From DATKUC01 sp964553615 (GTDB lineage Bacteria > Spirochaetota > Spirochaetia > DSM-27196 > DATKUC01): a stretch of 64,000 nucleotides of DNA. The DNA is taken from assembly GCA_964553615.1 (NCBI GenBank), contig CAZKMA010000002.1, forward strand, positions 99,527-163,526. The letters are read 5' to 3'. The notes below the pieces were generated by a model. It was not told the DNA's origin and did not search any database. It was given only the letters and a program-made list of their open reading frames with translations. Made by a program: the position numbers and the translations under genes. Below are positions 7,340 to 14,624 of this stretch, piece by piece (position 1 is the stretch's first letter; every line of letters starts with the position of its first letter).

Positions 7340-7438
7340 CCGGGAAATCCCGGCCACATATTGGGAGCAGACATCTCCCATTGAGCTCCTCACGGATCAT
7401 GCAACCGCCAGAAGGACTCTCCAACTCATCGGAGAGTC
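7340..7438. other. cluster of hairpins between convergent genes
   Basis: Three perfect inverted repeats follow one another: CCGGG/CCCGG (7340-7353), TGGGAG/CTCCCA (7362-7380) and GACTCTCC/GGAGAGTC (7415-7438). None carries a T-run. They probably protect or terminate the converging transcripts. Confidence 0.45.
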
Positions 7439-7440
7439 TC

Positions 7441-7465
7441 ATCAACACGGTTGTTGATACTTCAG
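7441..7465 (-). repeat. dispersed palindromic repeat, copy B
   Basis: On the minus strand CTGAAGTATCAACAACCG is followed by TGTTGAT. It lies about 25 nt past the stop of the MATE gene, in the same strand orientation. It matches copy C (24999-25024) at all 25 bases. Confidence 0.65.
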
Positions 7466-7489
7466 AGTGGGATCCCTTTCGCGCAGCCG

Positions 7490-8899
7490 TTACACGAGCA
7501 CCTTATCCGCAGTAATCTGATGAATCCAACGCCCTGAGAGAACACGCCGAATCCCAAAGACTGCCTTACCGATTTCTTCCGTCCCCGTCATCAGGTAGAC
7601 AAGTGGCGCGGGCAGATGCCATACCAGCCCCGCGAGCAGCGCCAGACTCACTCCGAGCGACCACATCATGGATAGCTCCAGGATGAGCCCGTACCTCGTG
7701 TCCCCTCCACTCCTCAGCAGACCGACAATGATATGCATATTCGCCACCTTGATGGGCACGAGCACCGCGTGGATTCGCAGGATGGTCGTTGCAAGATGGT
7801 GACCCGCAGTTCCGATGTTGAACAGGAGCGGCAGCCAGCCCGATACCGCGAAGAGCACTATGCCGACCACCATACCGACTATTGGCATGACTACGAGCAA
7901 CCGATCGGCGTACCGCTGCGCGTGATCCACTCTGCCTGCGCCAATCATGTTGCCTATGAGGATCGCGGTTGCGTTTCCCGTGCCGAAGAACAGAACGAAC
8001 GAGAGTCTGATGGCGGTGTCTGCAACGTTGTAAGCGGCAATGATCTCAGTTCCCATGTGCGCATAGACGAAGGTGTACATGGTCATACCGAGAGACCAAC
8101 CGATCTCGTTCAACACAACCGGCGCGGTTGTCACGACAAACCGTTTTACGAACGGCCAGTGCATGTTGAACAGTTCCTTCAACCTGGCGGCTGCGGGTTC
8201 GCCTCTTCTGTAGGTTGCGGTGAGCACTATTGTTGTCTCTACTGCCCTGGCGAATACGGTGGCTATGGCGGCTCCACGCACTCCCATGGCCGGCAGACCG
8301 AAATGACCGAAGATAAGAATGTAGTTGAAGAGCGTGTTCAATCCGAGTGATATCGAAGTAGCGAGCAGCGGGAGCCTCACGTTTCCGGTACTTCGCAGGA
8401 CGTTGCCGAAAATAACGCTGACGGCTGTCGCCAGATAGCTCAGTGAAACGATGGAGAGGTACTGCCCACCGTACCGGATGACCGCCGGATCGGTGGAGTA
8501 GATTGCGATGATTCCTTCAGGAGCAATGGTTGCCGCAACGGAGAACGCGAGAGCACCCGCCATTCCCACCGACAGTCCGAGGCCCATGGCGGCACGGATC
8601 CCCGCGACATCCCGTTTCCCCCAGTATTGAGCCGTGAACACTGCGGTTCCGCTTCCGACCCCGAAGAGAAACAGCATGAGCAGAAAGTAGACCTGATTGG
8701 CCACGGCAACCGCACCGATCTGCACCGGACCGAGCTGCCCTATCATGACGATGTCCACCATGTTGAGCGAGGTAACCAGCAGATTCTGTACTGAGATGGG
8801 TATGGCCATCCGGAAAAGATCACGGAAGAGGGTTCCATCCTCCATGATCCACTCCCAGGACCTTTTCAGTCCGAGAATTGGCTGTCCCTGAGACCTCAT
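7490..8899 (-). CDS. MATE-family multidrug/Na+ (or H+) antiporter
   Basis: A 469-residue integral membrane protein with about twelve hydrophobic helices in two homologous halves. The opening FRMAIPISVQNLLVTSLNMVDI and the following MIGQLGPVQIGAVAVANQ are hallmark MATE helix-1/2 sequence, and the duplicated half starts near VTTAPVVLNEIGWSLG. Such pumps export cationic drugs, dyes or metabolites across the inner membrane using an ion gradient. The start ATG 8899 follows GGAG at 7 nt. It is monocistronic and converges on the APH-type kinase gene. Confidence 0.93.
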   Translation of the reverse strand: MRSQGQPILGLKRSWEWIMEDGTLFRDLFRMAIPISVQNLLVTSLNMVDIVMIGQLGPVQIGAVAVANQVYFLLMLFLFGVGSGTAVFTAQYWGKRDVAGIRAAMGLGLSVGMAGALAFSVAATIAPEGIIAIYSTDPAVIRYGGQYLSIVSLSYLATAVSVIFGNVLRSTGNVRLPLLATSISLGLNTLFNYILIFGHFGLPAMGVRGAAIATVFARAVETTIVLTATYRRGEPAAARLKELFNMHWPFVKRFVVTTAPVVLNEIGWSLGMTMYTFVYAHMGTEIIAAYNVADTAIRLSFVLFFGTGNATAILIGNMIGAGRVDHAQRYADRLLVVMPIVGMVVGIVLFAVSGWLPLLFNIGTAGHHLATTILRIHAVLVPIKVANMHIIVGLLRSGGDTRYGLILELSMMWSLGVSLALLAGLVWHLPAPLVYLMTGTEEIGKAVFGIRRVLSGRWIHQITADKVLV

Positions 8900-9028
8900 A
8901 GTGTTCTCCGCAAAGAGAGGGAGTATAGCGAAGAATCCAGCTTTATGGTAGGACTTTCCGCCGCCGCGACCAATGCCTCTTTACACGAGAAGAAGCGCCG
9001 GATACCATGGTCCTCCGAGGAGACAGAG

Positions 9029-9259
9029 ATGCCGTTGTACGAATACAAATGCTCGAGTTGTGGCGAAGTCAGTGAATTACTGGTTGGAGTGGCTCAGGAT
9101 GAATCAGCGCCCGCATGCATCTCCTGCGGAAGCTCTCGGGTCAAGAAAATGCTCTCAGTCGTAAACTTCTCCATGGCACCTTCAGGAGCAAGCTCCCGAC
9201 AGTCCAGCGCGCCGTCATGCGGATGCGGTGGCGGCTCGTGCGCGTGCGGCGGTCACTGA
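9029..9259 (+). CDS. FmdB-family zinc-ribbon protein
   Basis: A 76-residue protein. The N-terminal MPLYEYKCSSCGEVSEL and then ACISCGSSRVKKMLS form the CxxC...CxxC zinc ribbon of the FmdB putative regulatory family. The short tail is Ser/Gly rich and ends in a second cluster of four Cys plus His (CGCGGGSCACGGH), which could bind metal. Function in the family is not settled; a nucleic-acid or protein-binding role is assumed. ATG 9029 follows GAGGAG at 6 nt. It is 12 nt upstream of the alcohol dehydrogenase gene and probably co-transcribed with it. Confidence 0.9.
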   Translation: MPLYEYKCSSCGEVSELLVGVAQDESAPACISCGSSRVKKMLSVVNFSMAPSGASSRQSSAPSCGCGGGSCACGGH

Positions 9260-9271
9260 TCGATCCATCCA

Positions 9272-10348
9272 ATGAAAGCCATCCAGATTGTCGCCATTGG
9301 TTCTCCGCTTGAGGAAACTGTCGTACCGGACCCGGTCCCGGGTCCCGGAGAAGTCGTGGTCGGCGTCCGGGCGGCAGGGATCTGCCACTCCGATGCGCAC
9401 TATCGGGCTGGTACTTCGGCGGTCGGATTTACGCCGATAACTCCCGGCCACGAGGTGTCGGGAATCGTAGTAGAGACCGGACCGGGTGTTCACAATGTGG
9501 CTGTAGGCGACCGCGTTGCCCTGCACTATCTGGTCACCTGCGGACAATGCGAATACTGCGTGCGCGGCATGGAGCAGTTCTGTCTGAGCGGGAAGATGAT
9601 AGGAAAGCATGCCCATGGAGGATATGCCGATTTTGTCGTCGTTCCCGCGCAGAATGCCATTCCGATTCCGGACACCGTGGAATTCGAGACTGCCGCCGTC
9701 ATGATGTGCTCGTCGGCAACTGCGTTTCACGCTCTCAGACGGGCTCGAGTGAGTGCGGGAGACCGCGTTGCAGTAGTTGGAGTGGGCGGTCTCGGCATGT
9801 CGGCCGTACAGCTTGCACGCGCATGTGGTGCGGTGGAAGTCTATGCCGTAGATATCGATCCTGAGAAACTCCGCCAGGCTGCAGGCTGCGGTGCCGTACC
9901 GGTGAACGGCGCCGGCGGTGATGCCGTCAGACAGATACGGGACAGAACCGACGGGAAGGGCGTGGATGTTTCGATCGAGTTTGCCGGTCTTCCCCTGACC
10001 CAACGGGAAGCGGTTGAGATGCTTGCGGTCCACGGCCGCGCCGCACTGGCGGGGATTACCGCGAAATCCTTCGAAGTAATGAGCTACGCAACTGTGCTGA
10101 ACCGGGAGGCCGAGATTCTTGGAGTCTCCGATCATTTGCGCGGCGAGCTGGTCACGCTGCTCGAGTTCGCTGCTCGTGGTCTCATCGATCTGGGTGATGT
10201 TATCACTGAGCGCGTTCCACTCGCATCGGACAATATCAACAGAGTCCTCGACTCGCTTGACCATTTCAGGGGATCGACCCGAGCCGTGATAGCCGGAGAA
10301 GCGCTATCCGTTCCCCGTACGGAACGGTCGCAGGAAGGAGTCGGATGA
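9272..10348 (+). CDS. zinc-dependent alcohol dehydrogenase (MDR family)
   Basis: A 358-residue medium-chain dehydrogenase. Catalytic-zinc ligands appear as Cys38 (AAGICHSDAH) and His60-Glu61 (PGHE). The structural zinc is bound by Cys90, Cys93, Cys96 and Cys104. The Rossmann fold is marked by VVGVGGLGMSAVQLA, with VDIDPEK giving the NAD-selective acidic residue. It would oxidise an alcohol or reduce an aldehyde in the cytoplasm; substrate unknown. The last 45 nt overlap the convergent thioredoxin-like gene, so the two 3' ends are antisense to one another. Confidence 0.92.
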   Translation: MKAIQIVAIGSPLEETVVPDPVPGPGEVVVGVRAAGICHSDAHYRAGTSAVGFTPITPGHEVSGIVVETGPGVHNVAVGDRVALHYLVTCGQCEYCVRGMEQFCLSGKMIGKHAHGGYADFVVVPAQNAIPIPDTVEFETAAVMMCSSATAFHALRRARVSAGDRVAVVGVGGLGMSAVQLARACGAVEVYAVDIDPEKLRQAAGCGAVPVNGAGGDAVRQIRDRTDGKGVDVSIEFAGLPLTQREAVEMLAVHGRAALAGITAKSFEVMSYATVLNREAEILGVSDHLRGELVTLLEFAARGLIDLGDVITERVPLASDNINRVLDSLDHFRGSTRAVIAGEALSVPRTERSQEGVG

Positions 10349-10684
10349 CGCCTGATTGGATTCGCTTACCAGCTCCCCGTCAAGATAGTATCTGACGTAG
10401 GGGATGAGCATGTTTCCAAAGGTCCTCTCCTTGAACATCCGGAACTCGTCGAAATTGGCAAACTTGTTGTATTCGAACTCATAGACATCAATATCCAGGT
10501 CCTCGGGCTCCTGGTTCTTCGCCTGCCGCTCGAGCCACCCCTTCATCCAGGTCCAGTCCGGGCACCAGCTTTGTGTCAGAATGACAGCGACACAACGAGA
10601 TGAACGCCGGATGTCGCCGGGCAACTCTCCTTCAGCCATTGTAGACCGCGCATCGTTTTCGCTCAGAATCTTGAGGTGAATCAT
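10304..10684 (-). CDS. thioredoxin-fold protein with a single active-site Cys
   Basis: A 126-residue protein with a thioredoxin-like core: CVAVILTQSWCPDWTWMKGW places Cys41 where the CxxC N-terminal Cys normally sits, but the second Cys is replaced (CPDW). The C-terminal part reads NMLIPYVRYYLDGELV, where thioredoxins have their cis-Pro and beta-strands. It may be a monothiol redox or peroxidase-like protein; the function is not established. ATG 10684 follows GGGGAG at 6 nt and overlaps the preceding gene's TGA (ATGA), indicating translational coupling. Confidence 0.7.
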   Translation of the reverse strand: MIHLKILSENDARSTMAEGELPGDIRRSSRCVAVILTQSWCPDWTWMKGWLERQAKNQEPEDLDIDVYEFEYNKFANFDEFRMFKERTFGNMLIPYVRYYLDGELVSESNQASSDSFLRPFRTGNG

Positions 10685-11118
10685 TCTGCACTCCCCTTTG
10701 AAGTTTCCGGGCCCCGCAATACCAGATACCTGGCGCGGAGCGCAACAAAAAGACCGACGGCCCCTGAAACAACTCCACACACGGCAAGCTCGAGCCACAA
10801 CGGAATACCGAATAAACCTGCGGTTCCGGGATTACCGACAACGACCGGCACGATTGCCGCAACGATCAACATCAGCGCCGCCCAGAGAAATCCGAGCCCG
10901 AGGATCGCGGTTCGCCTGACCGCGTGCCGAAACCGACTGCCGATGATATCGACCCACCGGTACGCAAGCACTTCGTCCACATGGAAGCGTTGTGCTATCT
11001 CCGCGGAAAGTGAGACCGGTTCCTGATCGGCCCGCAGCCCCTGGACGATAACGGGAAACGCGGATTGCGCCTTTTCGAGCTCCCGCTTTCTTCTTGCGCC
11101 AAGTGACTCATCGGTCAT
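10681..11118 (-). CDS. membrane protein of unknown function with a cytoplasmic N-terminal domain
   Basis: A 145-residue protein. Residues 1-70 are soluble and charged (SLGARRKRELEKAQSAFPVI); two hydrophobic helices follow (ILGLGFLWAALMLIVAAIVP and GIPLWLELAVCGVVSGAVGL), and a short basic tail. I do not recognise the family. Its stop overlaps the start of the thioredoxin-fold gene by 4 nt, so the two products are probably made in step and may interact at the membrane. ATG 11118 follows AGGAGA at 7 nt. A divergent promoter region with a direct repeat lies upstream. Confidence 0.75.
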   Translation of the reverse strand: MTDESLGARRKRELEKAQSAFPVIVQGLRADQEPVSLSAEIAQRFHVDEVLAYRWVDIIGSRFRHAVRRTAILGLGFLWAALMLIVAAIVPVVVGNPGTAGLFGIPLWLELAVCGVVSGAVGLFVALRARYLVLRGPETSKGSAE

Positions 11119-11143
11119 GCGTCGCTCTCCTGTGTATAAGATA

Positions 11144-11171
11144 ATTGTAAACCAGTTTTCCCGATTCGCAA
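11144..11171 (-). promoter_or_regulatory. promoter for the membrane/thioredoxin-fold pair
   Basis: On the minus strand TTGCGA (11166-11171) and TACAAT (11144-11149) are 16 nt apart. The -35 box overlaps the first unit of the 14-bp direct repeat. Confidence 0.5.
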
Positions 11172-11194
11172 ACCACGCGTCGCAAACCACGCGT
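11167..11194. repeat. perfect 14-bp tandem direct repeat between divergent promoters
   Basis: CGCAAACCACGCGT occurs twice head to tail (11167-11180 and 11181-11194). It overlaps the leftward -35 box and ends 2 nt before the rightward -35 box, a good position for a shared operator. Confidence 0.6.
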
Positions 11195-11196
11195 CG

Positions 11197-11226
11197 TTGC
11201 CTCATGAGCGGGTGTTGTTGTATACT
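11197..11226 (+). promoter_or_regulatory. promoter for the PEGA/glycosyltransferase pair
   Basis: TTGCCT (11197-11202) and TATACT (11221-11226) have 18-nt spacing. The transcript would carry a ~55-nt leader with a good AGGAG before ATG 11288. Confidence 0.55.
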
Positions 11227-11287
11227 CTCCACCGGTACGCTCCCGGATTCGAATCATGGGAAGAGTGTTAGGGCAGGAGTAAAGGTA

Positions 11288-12742
11288 ATGGCGTCCGGAG
11301 GCTATCTCGTCCGCTTACGGCGGGTCACATTCTGGCTTTTCGTAGCAGTGTACATCGGAGCTGTTCCCTTCCTTATTCTGTATGCTCTCGGAAAGACTCC
11401 GCAGGACCTGACGTCCGCTGCCCCTGTCCCGTCCGGAGTCATTCATGTTGTAACGCACCCTGCCGACTCTTCGGTCTCCGTTGACGGGAAGCGGATTTCC
11501 GGCAAAACCCCGGTCACCCTTGAACGAATACCTGCAGGTGTTCATACCCTCGACATCACTCACGATGGATATAGGCCGTGGACCGGAACGGTACGGATAA
11601 CGGCTGGTCACGTTGCTCCACAGGCGGCAATTCAACTCTTTCCCGGGCAAATCCCCGTCCACACGGTAATGGATACTCGGGTTGACAGAATAATCCCTCT
11701 TCCGTCGGCAGGCTATATCATCGTAGTTCCGAGCTCCGGCGCAGATCTCTTTCTGTACGGACTCATCGATCATTCTGTCATTTCACTCAAGCGGCGCCTC
11801 GGACTCAGTTCCGCCGGGGGCACCATTGTCTCCCTTCGTGCAATACGGCCCATTCCTGCGGTCATTGTCGGGACAAAAGCGGGAGACCGGGCGCACTTCT
11901 TCGTCATCAATTTTCACGGCGCCGGCTACTCCGTGGAAACATTGCCGGTATCTCTCGTTCAGGCAGCACAAAAGGAGAGCGGCAAAAACGGCCGCATCGT
12001 CTGGGTTTCGGCGCAGCAGCGCTCGGCGTACGTCTTTCAGGCCAGCACACTGAAACGACTGACATTGGCGGGCACGGAAATCCGGAAGGAAGTGATCAGC
12101 GACCAGGTAAGCGCCTCGGGTCTGGTACGCGGAGGATTTGCGTTCGTCGCGGGCGATTCGATTAACCAGATCGAGGAGTCAGGAACAATTGAGAAACTCG
12201 GTACCATATCAGCACGACTCATGGCGGGCGGTCGCAATGAGTCACGCTCTGCACAAATCCTCGAAGCAGGAAGGATTCATTTTGTGGCGCTCAGTCCCGA
12301 TGGGAATCTCATCCTGGCGAACCTCCTGCTCGGCAGCGTCCAGAAACCGGGAAAAGTGGACTCGGCATGGCTCGATTCAGTATCCGGCAGGCTGATTGTT
12401 CTCCGGGATCACAATGTGGGCTTTCTCACGCTTCCTCAGCTCGGTACCGAAAACGGGAACACAAAGATAGACTGGATTTCGGAGCTCGAGGGTAACCCAA
12501 ACGGCTTCTTCCAGCTGACAAAGACCGCGCAGATTCTTGTGCTGGATAACCACACAATCACTGCTATCGTCATGTCGCCTTTTCTCAGCGGCGACAGCCG
12601 GGTAATCGCGAAGGTAGCTTCGCAGACCGAGGCATATCTTGATCCGACATGGGGCTACCTCTATTACGTCAACGCGGACAACGGCCTCTTCGAGGCTGCC
12701 GAAATTGGTCCTTCGCAACTGAAACTGCACATTGGAGGATAG
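11288..12742 (+). CDS. membrane-anchored PEGA-domain protein
   Basis: A 484-residue protein. An N-terminal membrane anchor (residues ~12-33, VTFWLFVAVYIGAVPFLILY) is followed by a PEGA-type domain at ~50-115, seen as VTHPADSSVSVDGKRISGKT and then IPAGVHTLDITHDGYRPWTG. The remaining ~360 residues are beta-rich and resemble an irregular propeller, without a recognised family. PEGA domains occur in surface and cell-envelope proteins. ATG 11288 follows AGGAG at 8 nt. The gene ends 1 nt before the glycosyltransferase start codon, so the pair probably works together in envelope polysaccharide handling. Confidence 0.75.
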   Translation: MASGGYLVRLRRVTFWLFVAVYIGAVPFLILYALGKTPQDLTSAAPVPSGVIHVVTHPADSSVSVDGKRISGKTPVTLERIPAGVHTLDITHDGYRPWTGTVRITAGHVAPQAAIQLFPGQIPVHTVMDTRVDRIIPLPSAGYIIVVPSSGADLFLYGLIDHSVISLKRRLGLSSAGGTIVSLRAIRPIPAVIVGTKAGDRAHFFVINFHGAGYSVETLPVSLVQAAQKESGKNGRIVWVSAQQRSAYVFQASTLKRLTLAGTEIRKEVISDQVSASGLVRGGFAFVAGDSINQIEESGTIEKLGTISARLMAGGRNESRSAQILEAGRIHFVALSPDGNLILANLLLGSVQKPGKVDSAWLDSVSGRLIVLRDHNVGFLTLPQLGTENGNTKIDWISELEGNPNGFFQLTKTAQILVLDNHTITAIVMSPFLSGDSRVIAKVASQTEAYLDPTWGYLYYVNADNGLFEAAEIGPSQLKLHIGG

Positions 12743-12743
12743 A

Positions 12744-14516
12744 GTGCACTTTACCTTTACCCGAAGGAATCTTGCTCCGGCAGATCACAGGCGCCAGCGG
12801 TTTCTTGAAATTCTTCCCGGATTCGTGAGCTGGACCATAATTCTGACAATACTGCTTCTTTCAATCATCCAGCCGCTCGCTGCGGCGGTGGTAATGATAA
12901 TGCTCCTTTCCTACTGGATTCTCCGCATGCTCTACACCTCCATCTTTCTGCTCATAGGATATGCGAGGTTGCATATCGAGTCGAAAACAGACTGGGATCT
13001 TTACATCCAGGATCTCTATCACCTGGAAAAGGATGCTCCCACGAAAGGGCGAAATCCCAACGGACGGAATGCCCTTTCGTTGGTCAGGCGGTCGTCCTGG
13101 AAGATCCACACCCTCCGGAAACGGGATCTCTATCGTGCGTCGGGCAACACGGGCGCTGCGGAGACAGGTCGACCGGCGTCGGATGAAGTCCGGCACGCCA
13201 TCTTGCCGGAGATTGAGGACGTTTATCATCTGGTTCTCTTCCCAATAGCCGGCGAGCCCGCGGAAGTGTTCGGCGCCGGCGTGAAGGCGCTCTCTGAAAC
13301 CCGGTTCTCTACCGAACGAATGATAGTGATCCTCGCGGTTGAAGATCGTGCCGATGAATCCGTGAAAGAAGGTGCGCTTCAGGTTCAGCGCGAATGGCGA
13401 AACACATTCTGCGATCTGCTCGTCTACTTTCATCCGGACGGAATCCCTGGCGAAGAACGTGTCATGGGAGCAAACCTGACGTATGCGGCGCGGCGGACGC
13501 TCGAATACCTCGATGAACGTGGGATACCCCGCGACGACGTCATCGTGACGACGTTCGACGCCGATACGGTACCCCATCCCGACTACTTCGGATGTCTCAC
13601 CTACTTCTACCTTTCAACTCCCGACAGGCGCAACCGGAGCTACCAGCCCATACCCCTCTTTACGAATAACATCTGGCAGGTTCCTGCATACGCGCGGGTC
13701 CTCATGATGGGATACACCGCACTGGAAATAGTCGAGTCCACAAATCAGGATCTCATGGTATCGTTCTCGAGCCACAGTATCGCACTGGAAGTGCTCGAAT
13801 CAGTCGATTTCTGGCCAATCGACATGATAGCAAACGACGCTGCGACGTACTGGAAGTGTCTGATAAACTCGGGAGGTTCTTTTCGCGTCCAGCCGCTGCC
13901 GACAACAGTGGCAATGGATGTGGCGGAATCCGGATCGTTCGCAAGGACATTTCGGGAAATTTACCGCCAGCAGCGAAGATGGGCATGGGGAGCAGAGACG
14001 CTGGCGACCGCAATACGGGGAATGATACCATCGACAAAAATCGCCCTCATCGAAAAGATGAGGCTCTCTCTGAAGCTTTTCGACACCCACGTGAGCTGGG
14101 CCACACTTCCACTGCTGCTTACCTGCATGGCGTGGCTCCCTTCCCGGTTCGCAGCGTTCTTCGGCCTGAACGAAACGGTGACCGCTTTCAACTACGGACG
14201 AATCATGTCTACCATCTTCCAGCTGTCGACCATTAACCTGCTTATCATTATTACCATCATGTTCGTCCTGACCCTGCGCAACGCCCGTCACATCCCGCTG
14301 ATCAAAAGGCTCCTCTACCCCTTTGAATGGGTCCTTCTGCCAATAGCCTCGGTTATTCTGAGCGGTATTCCGGCACTTGATGCGCAGACGCGCCTGATGT
14401 TTGGAATTGAATTAAGCCATCGGGTTGCGCGCAAGAGGAAGGGCGAAAAAAAAGGGACGGAAAAAAGCGAGCGAGGGGAGTCGAACCCTCGTCACGAGCT
14501 TGGGAAGCTCGGGTAA
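12744..14516 (+). CDS. membrane-bound family-2-type glycosyltransferase
   Basis: A 590-residue processive-type glycosyltransferase. Two N-terminal helices lie at ~25-75, the cytoplasmic catalytic domain follows, and four or more C-terminal helices close the protein. Catalytic signatures are DVIVTTFDADTVPHPDYF (DxD near 270) and the RQQRRWAWG motif near 407, as in polysaccharide synthases. The sugar donor is unknown. The start is GTG 12744, 5 nt after GGAGG; the TTG at 12732 is unlikely. The last ~17 codons are antisense to tRNA-Gly, giving the tail RGESNPRHELGKLG after a lysine-rich stretch. Confidence 0.88.
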   Translation: MHFTFTRRNLAPADHRRQRFLEILPGFVSWTIILTILLLSIIQPLAAAVVMIMLLSYWILRMLYTSIFLLIGYARLHIESKTDWDLYIQDLYHLEKDAPTKGRNPNGRNALSLVRRSSWKIHTLRKRDLYRASGNTGAAETGRPASDEVRHAILPEIEDVYHLVLFPIAGEPAEVFGAGVKALSETRFSTERMIVILAVEDRADESVKEGALQVQREWRNTFCDLLVYFHPDGIPGEERVMGANLTYAARRTLEYLDERGIPRDDVIVTTFDADTVPHPDYFGCLTYFYLSTPDRRNRSYQPIPLFTNNIWQVPAYARVLMMGYTALEIVESTNQDLMVSFSSHSIALEVLESVDFWPIDMIANDAATYWKCLINSGGSFRVQPLPTTVAMDVAESGSFARTFREIYRQQRRWAWGAETLATAIRGMIPSTKIALIEKMRLSLKLFDTHVSWATLPLLLTCMAWLPSRFAAFFGLNETVTAFNYGRIMSTIFQLSTINLLIIITIMFVLTLRNARHIPLIKRLLYPFEWVLLPIASVILSGIPALDAQTRLMFGIELSHRVARKRKGEKKGTEKSERGESNPRHELGKLG

Positions 14517-14536
14517 TACCGTTATACAACGCTCGC
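14466..14536 (-). tRNA. tRNA-Gly(CCC)
   Basis: Cloverleaf on the minus strand: acceptor GCGAGCG/CGCTCGC, anticodon stem CGAGC/GCTCG around loop TTCCCAA (anticodon CCC, reads GGG), T-arm GAGGG-TTCGACT-CCCCT and discriminator T. The T-stem has one A-C mismatch and one G-U pair. CCA is not encoded. Runs of six and eight T follow and probably terminate the transcript. The gene is fully antisense to the 3' end of the glycosyltransferase ORF. Confidence 0.95.
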
Positions 14537-14561
14537 TTCTTTCCGTCCTGGATCGGACCCG

Positions 14562-14591
14562 ATTATAGCCGGATCGCCTGAAATCTGTCAA
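14562..14591 (-). promoter_or_regulatory. consensus sigma70 promoter of tRNA-Gly
   Basis: On the minus strand TTGACA (14586-14591) and TATAAT (14562-14567) are both perfect, spaced by 18 nt. The box ends 25 nt before the mature tRNA 5' end. Confidence 0.85.
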
Positions 14592-14592
14592 C

Positions 14593-14618
14593 GGAGTCCG
14601 CCCCATGGCAGGGACGGA
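14593..14618 (-). other. hairpin downstream of the PASTA gene
   Basis: AGTCCG/CGGACT plus partial inner pairing lies just after the PASTA stop codon. There is no U-run, and the tRNA promoter begins immediately beyond. It could act as a 3' stabiliser for the def-fmt-PASTA transcript. Confidence 0.35.
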
Positions 14619-14624
14619 CTGAGC

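Noticed and set aside
7306..7465. Insertion sequence remnant
   Set aside because: No transposase reading frame or target-site duplication is visible; a REP/MITE-like element is the most that can be said.
7733..8350. 205-codon plus-strand frame within the MATE gene
   Set aside because: His/Arg/Glu-rich composition typical of an antisense shadow of a membrane protein gene.
9215..10264. 349-codon minus-strand open frame antisense to the alcohol dehydrogenase
   Set aside because: The plus strand encodes all zinc ligands and the Rossmann motif; the antisense frame has none.
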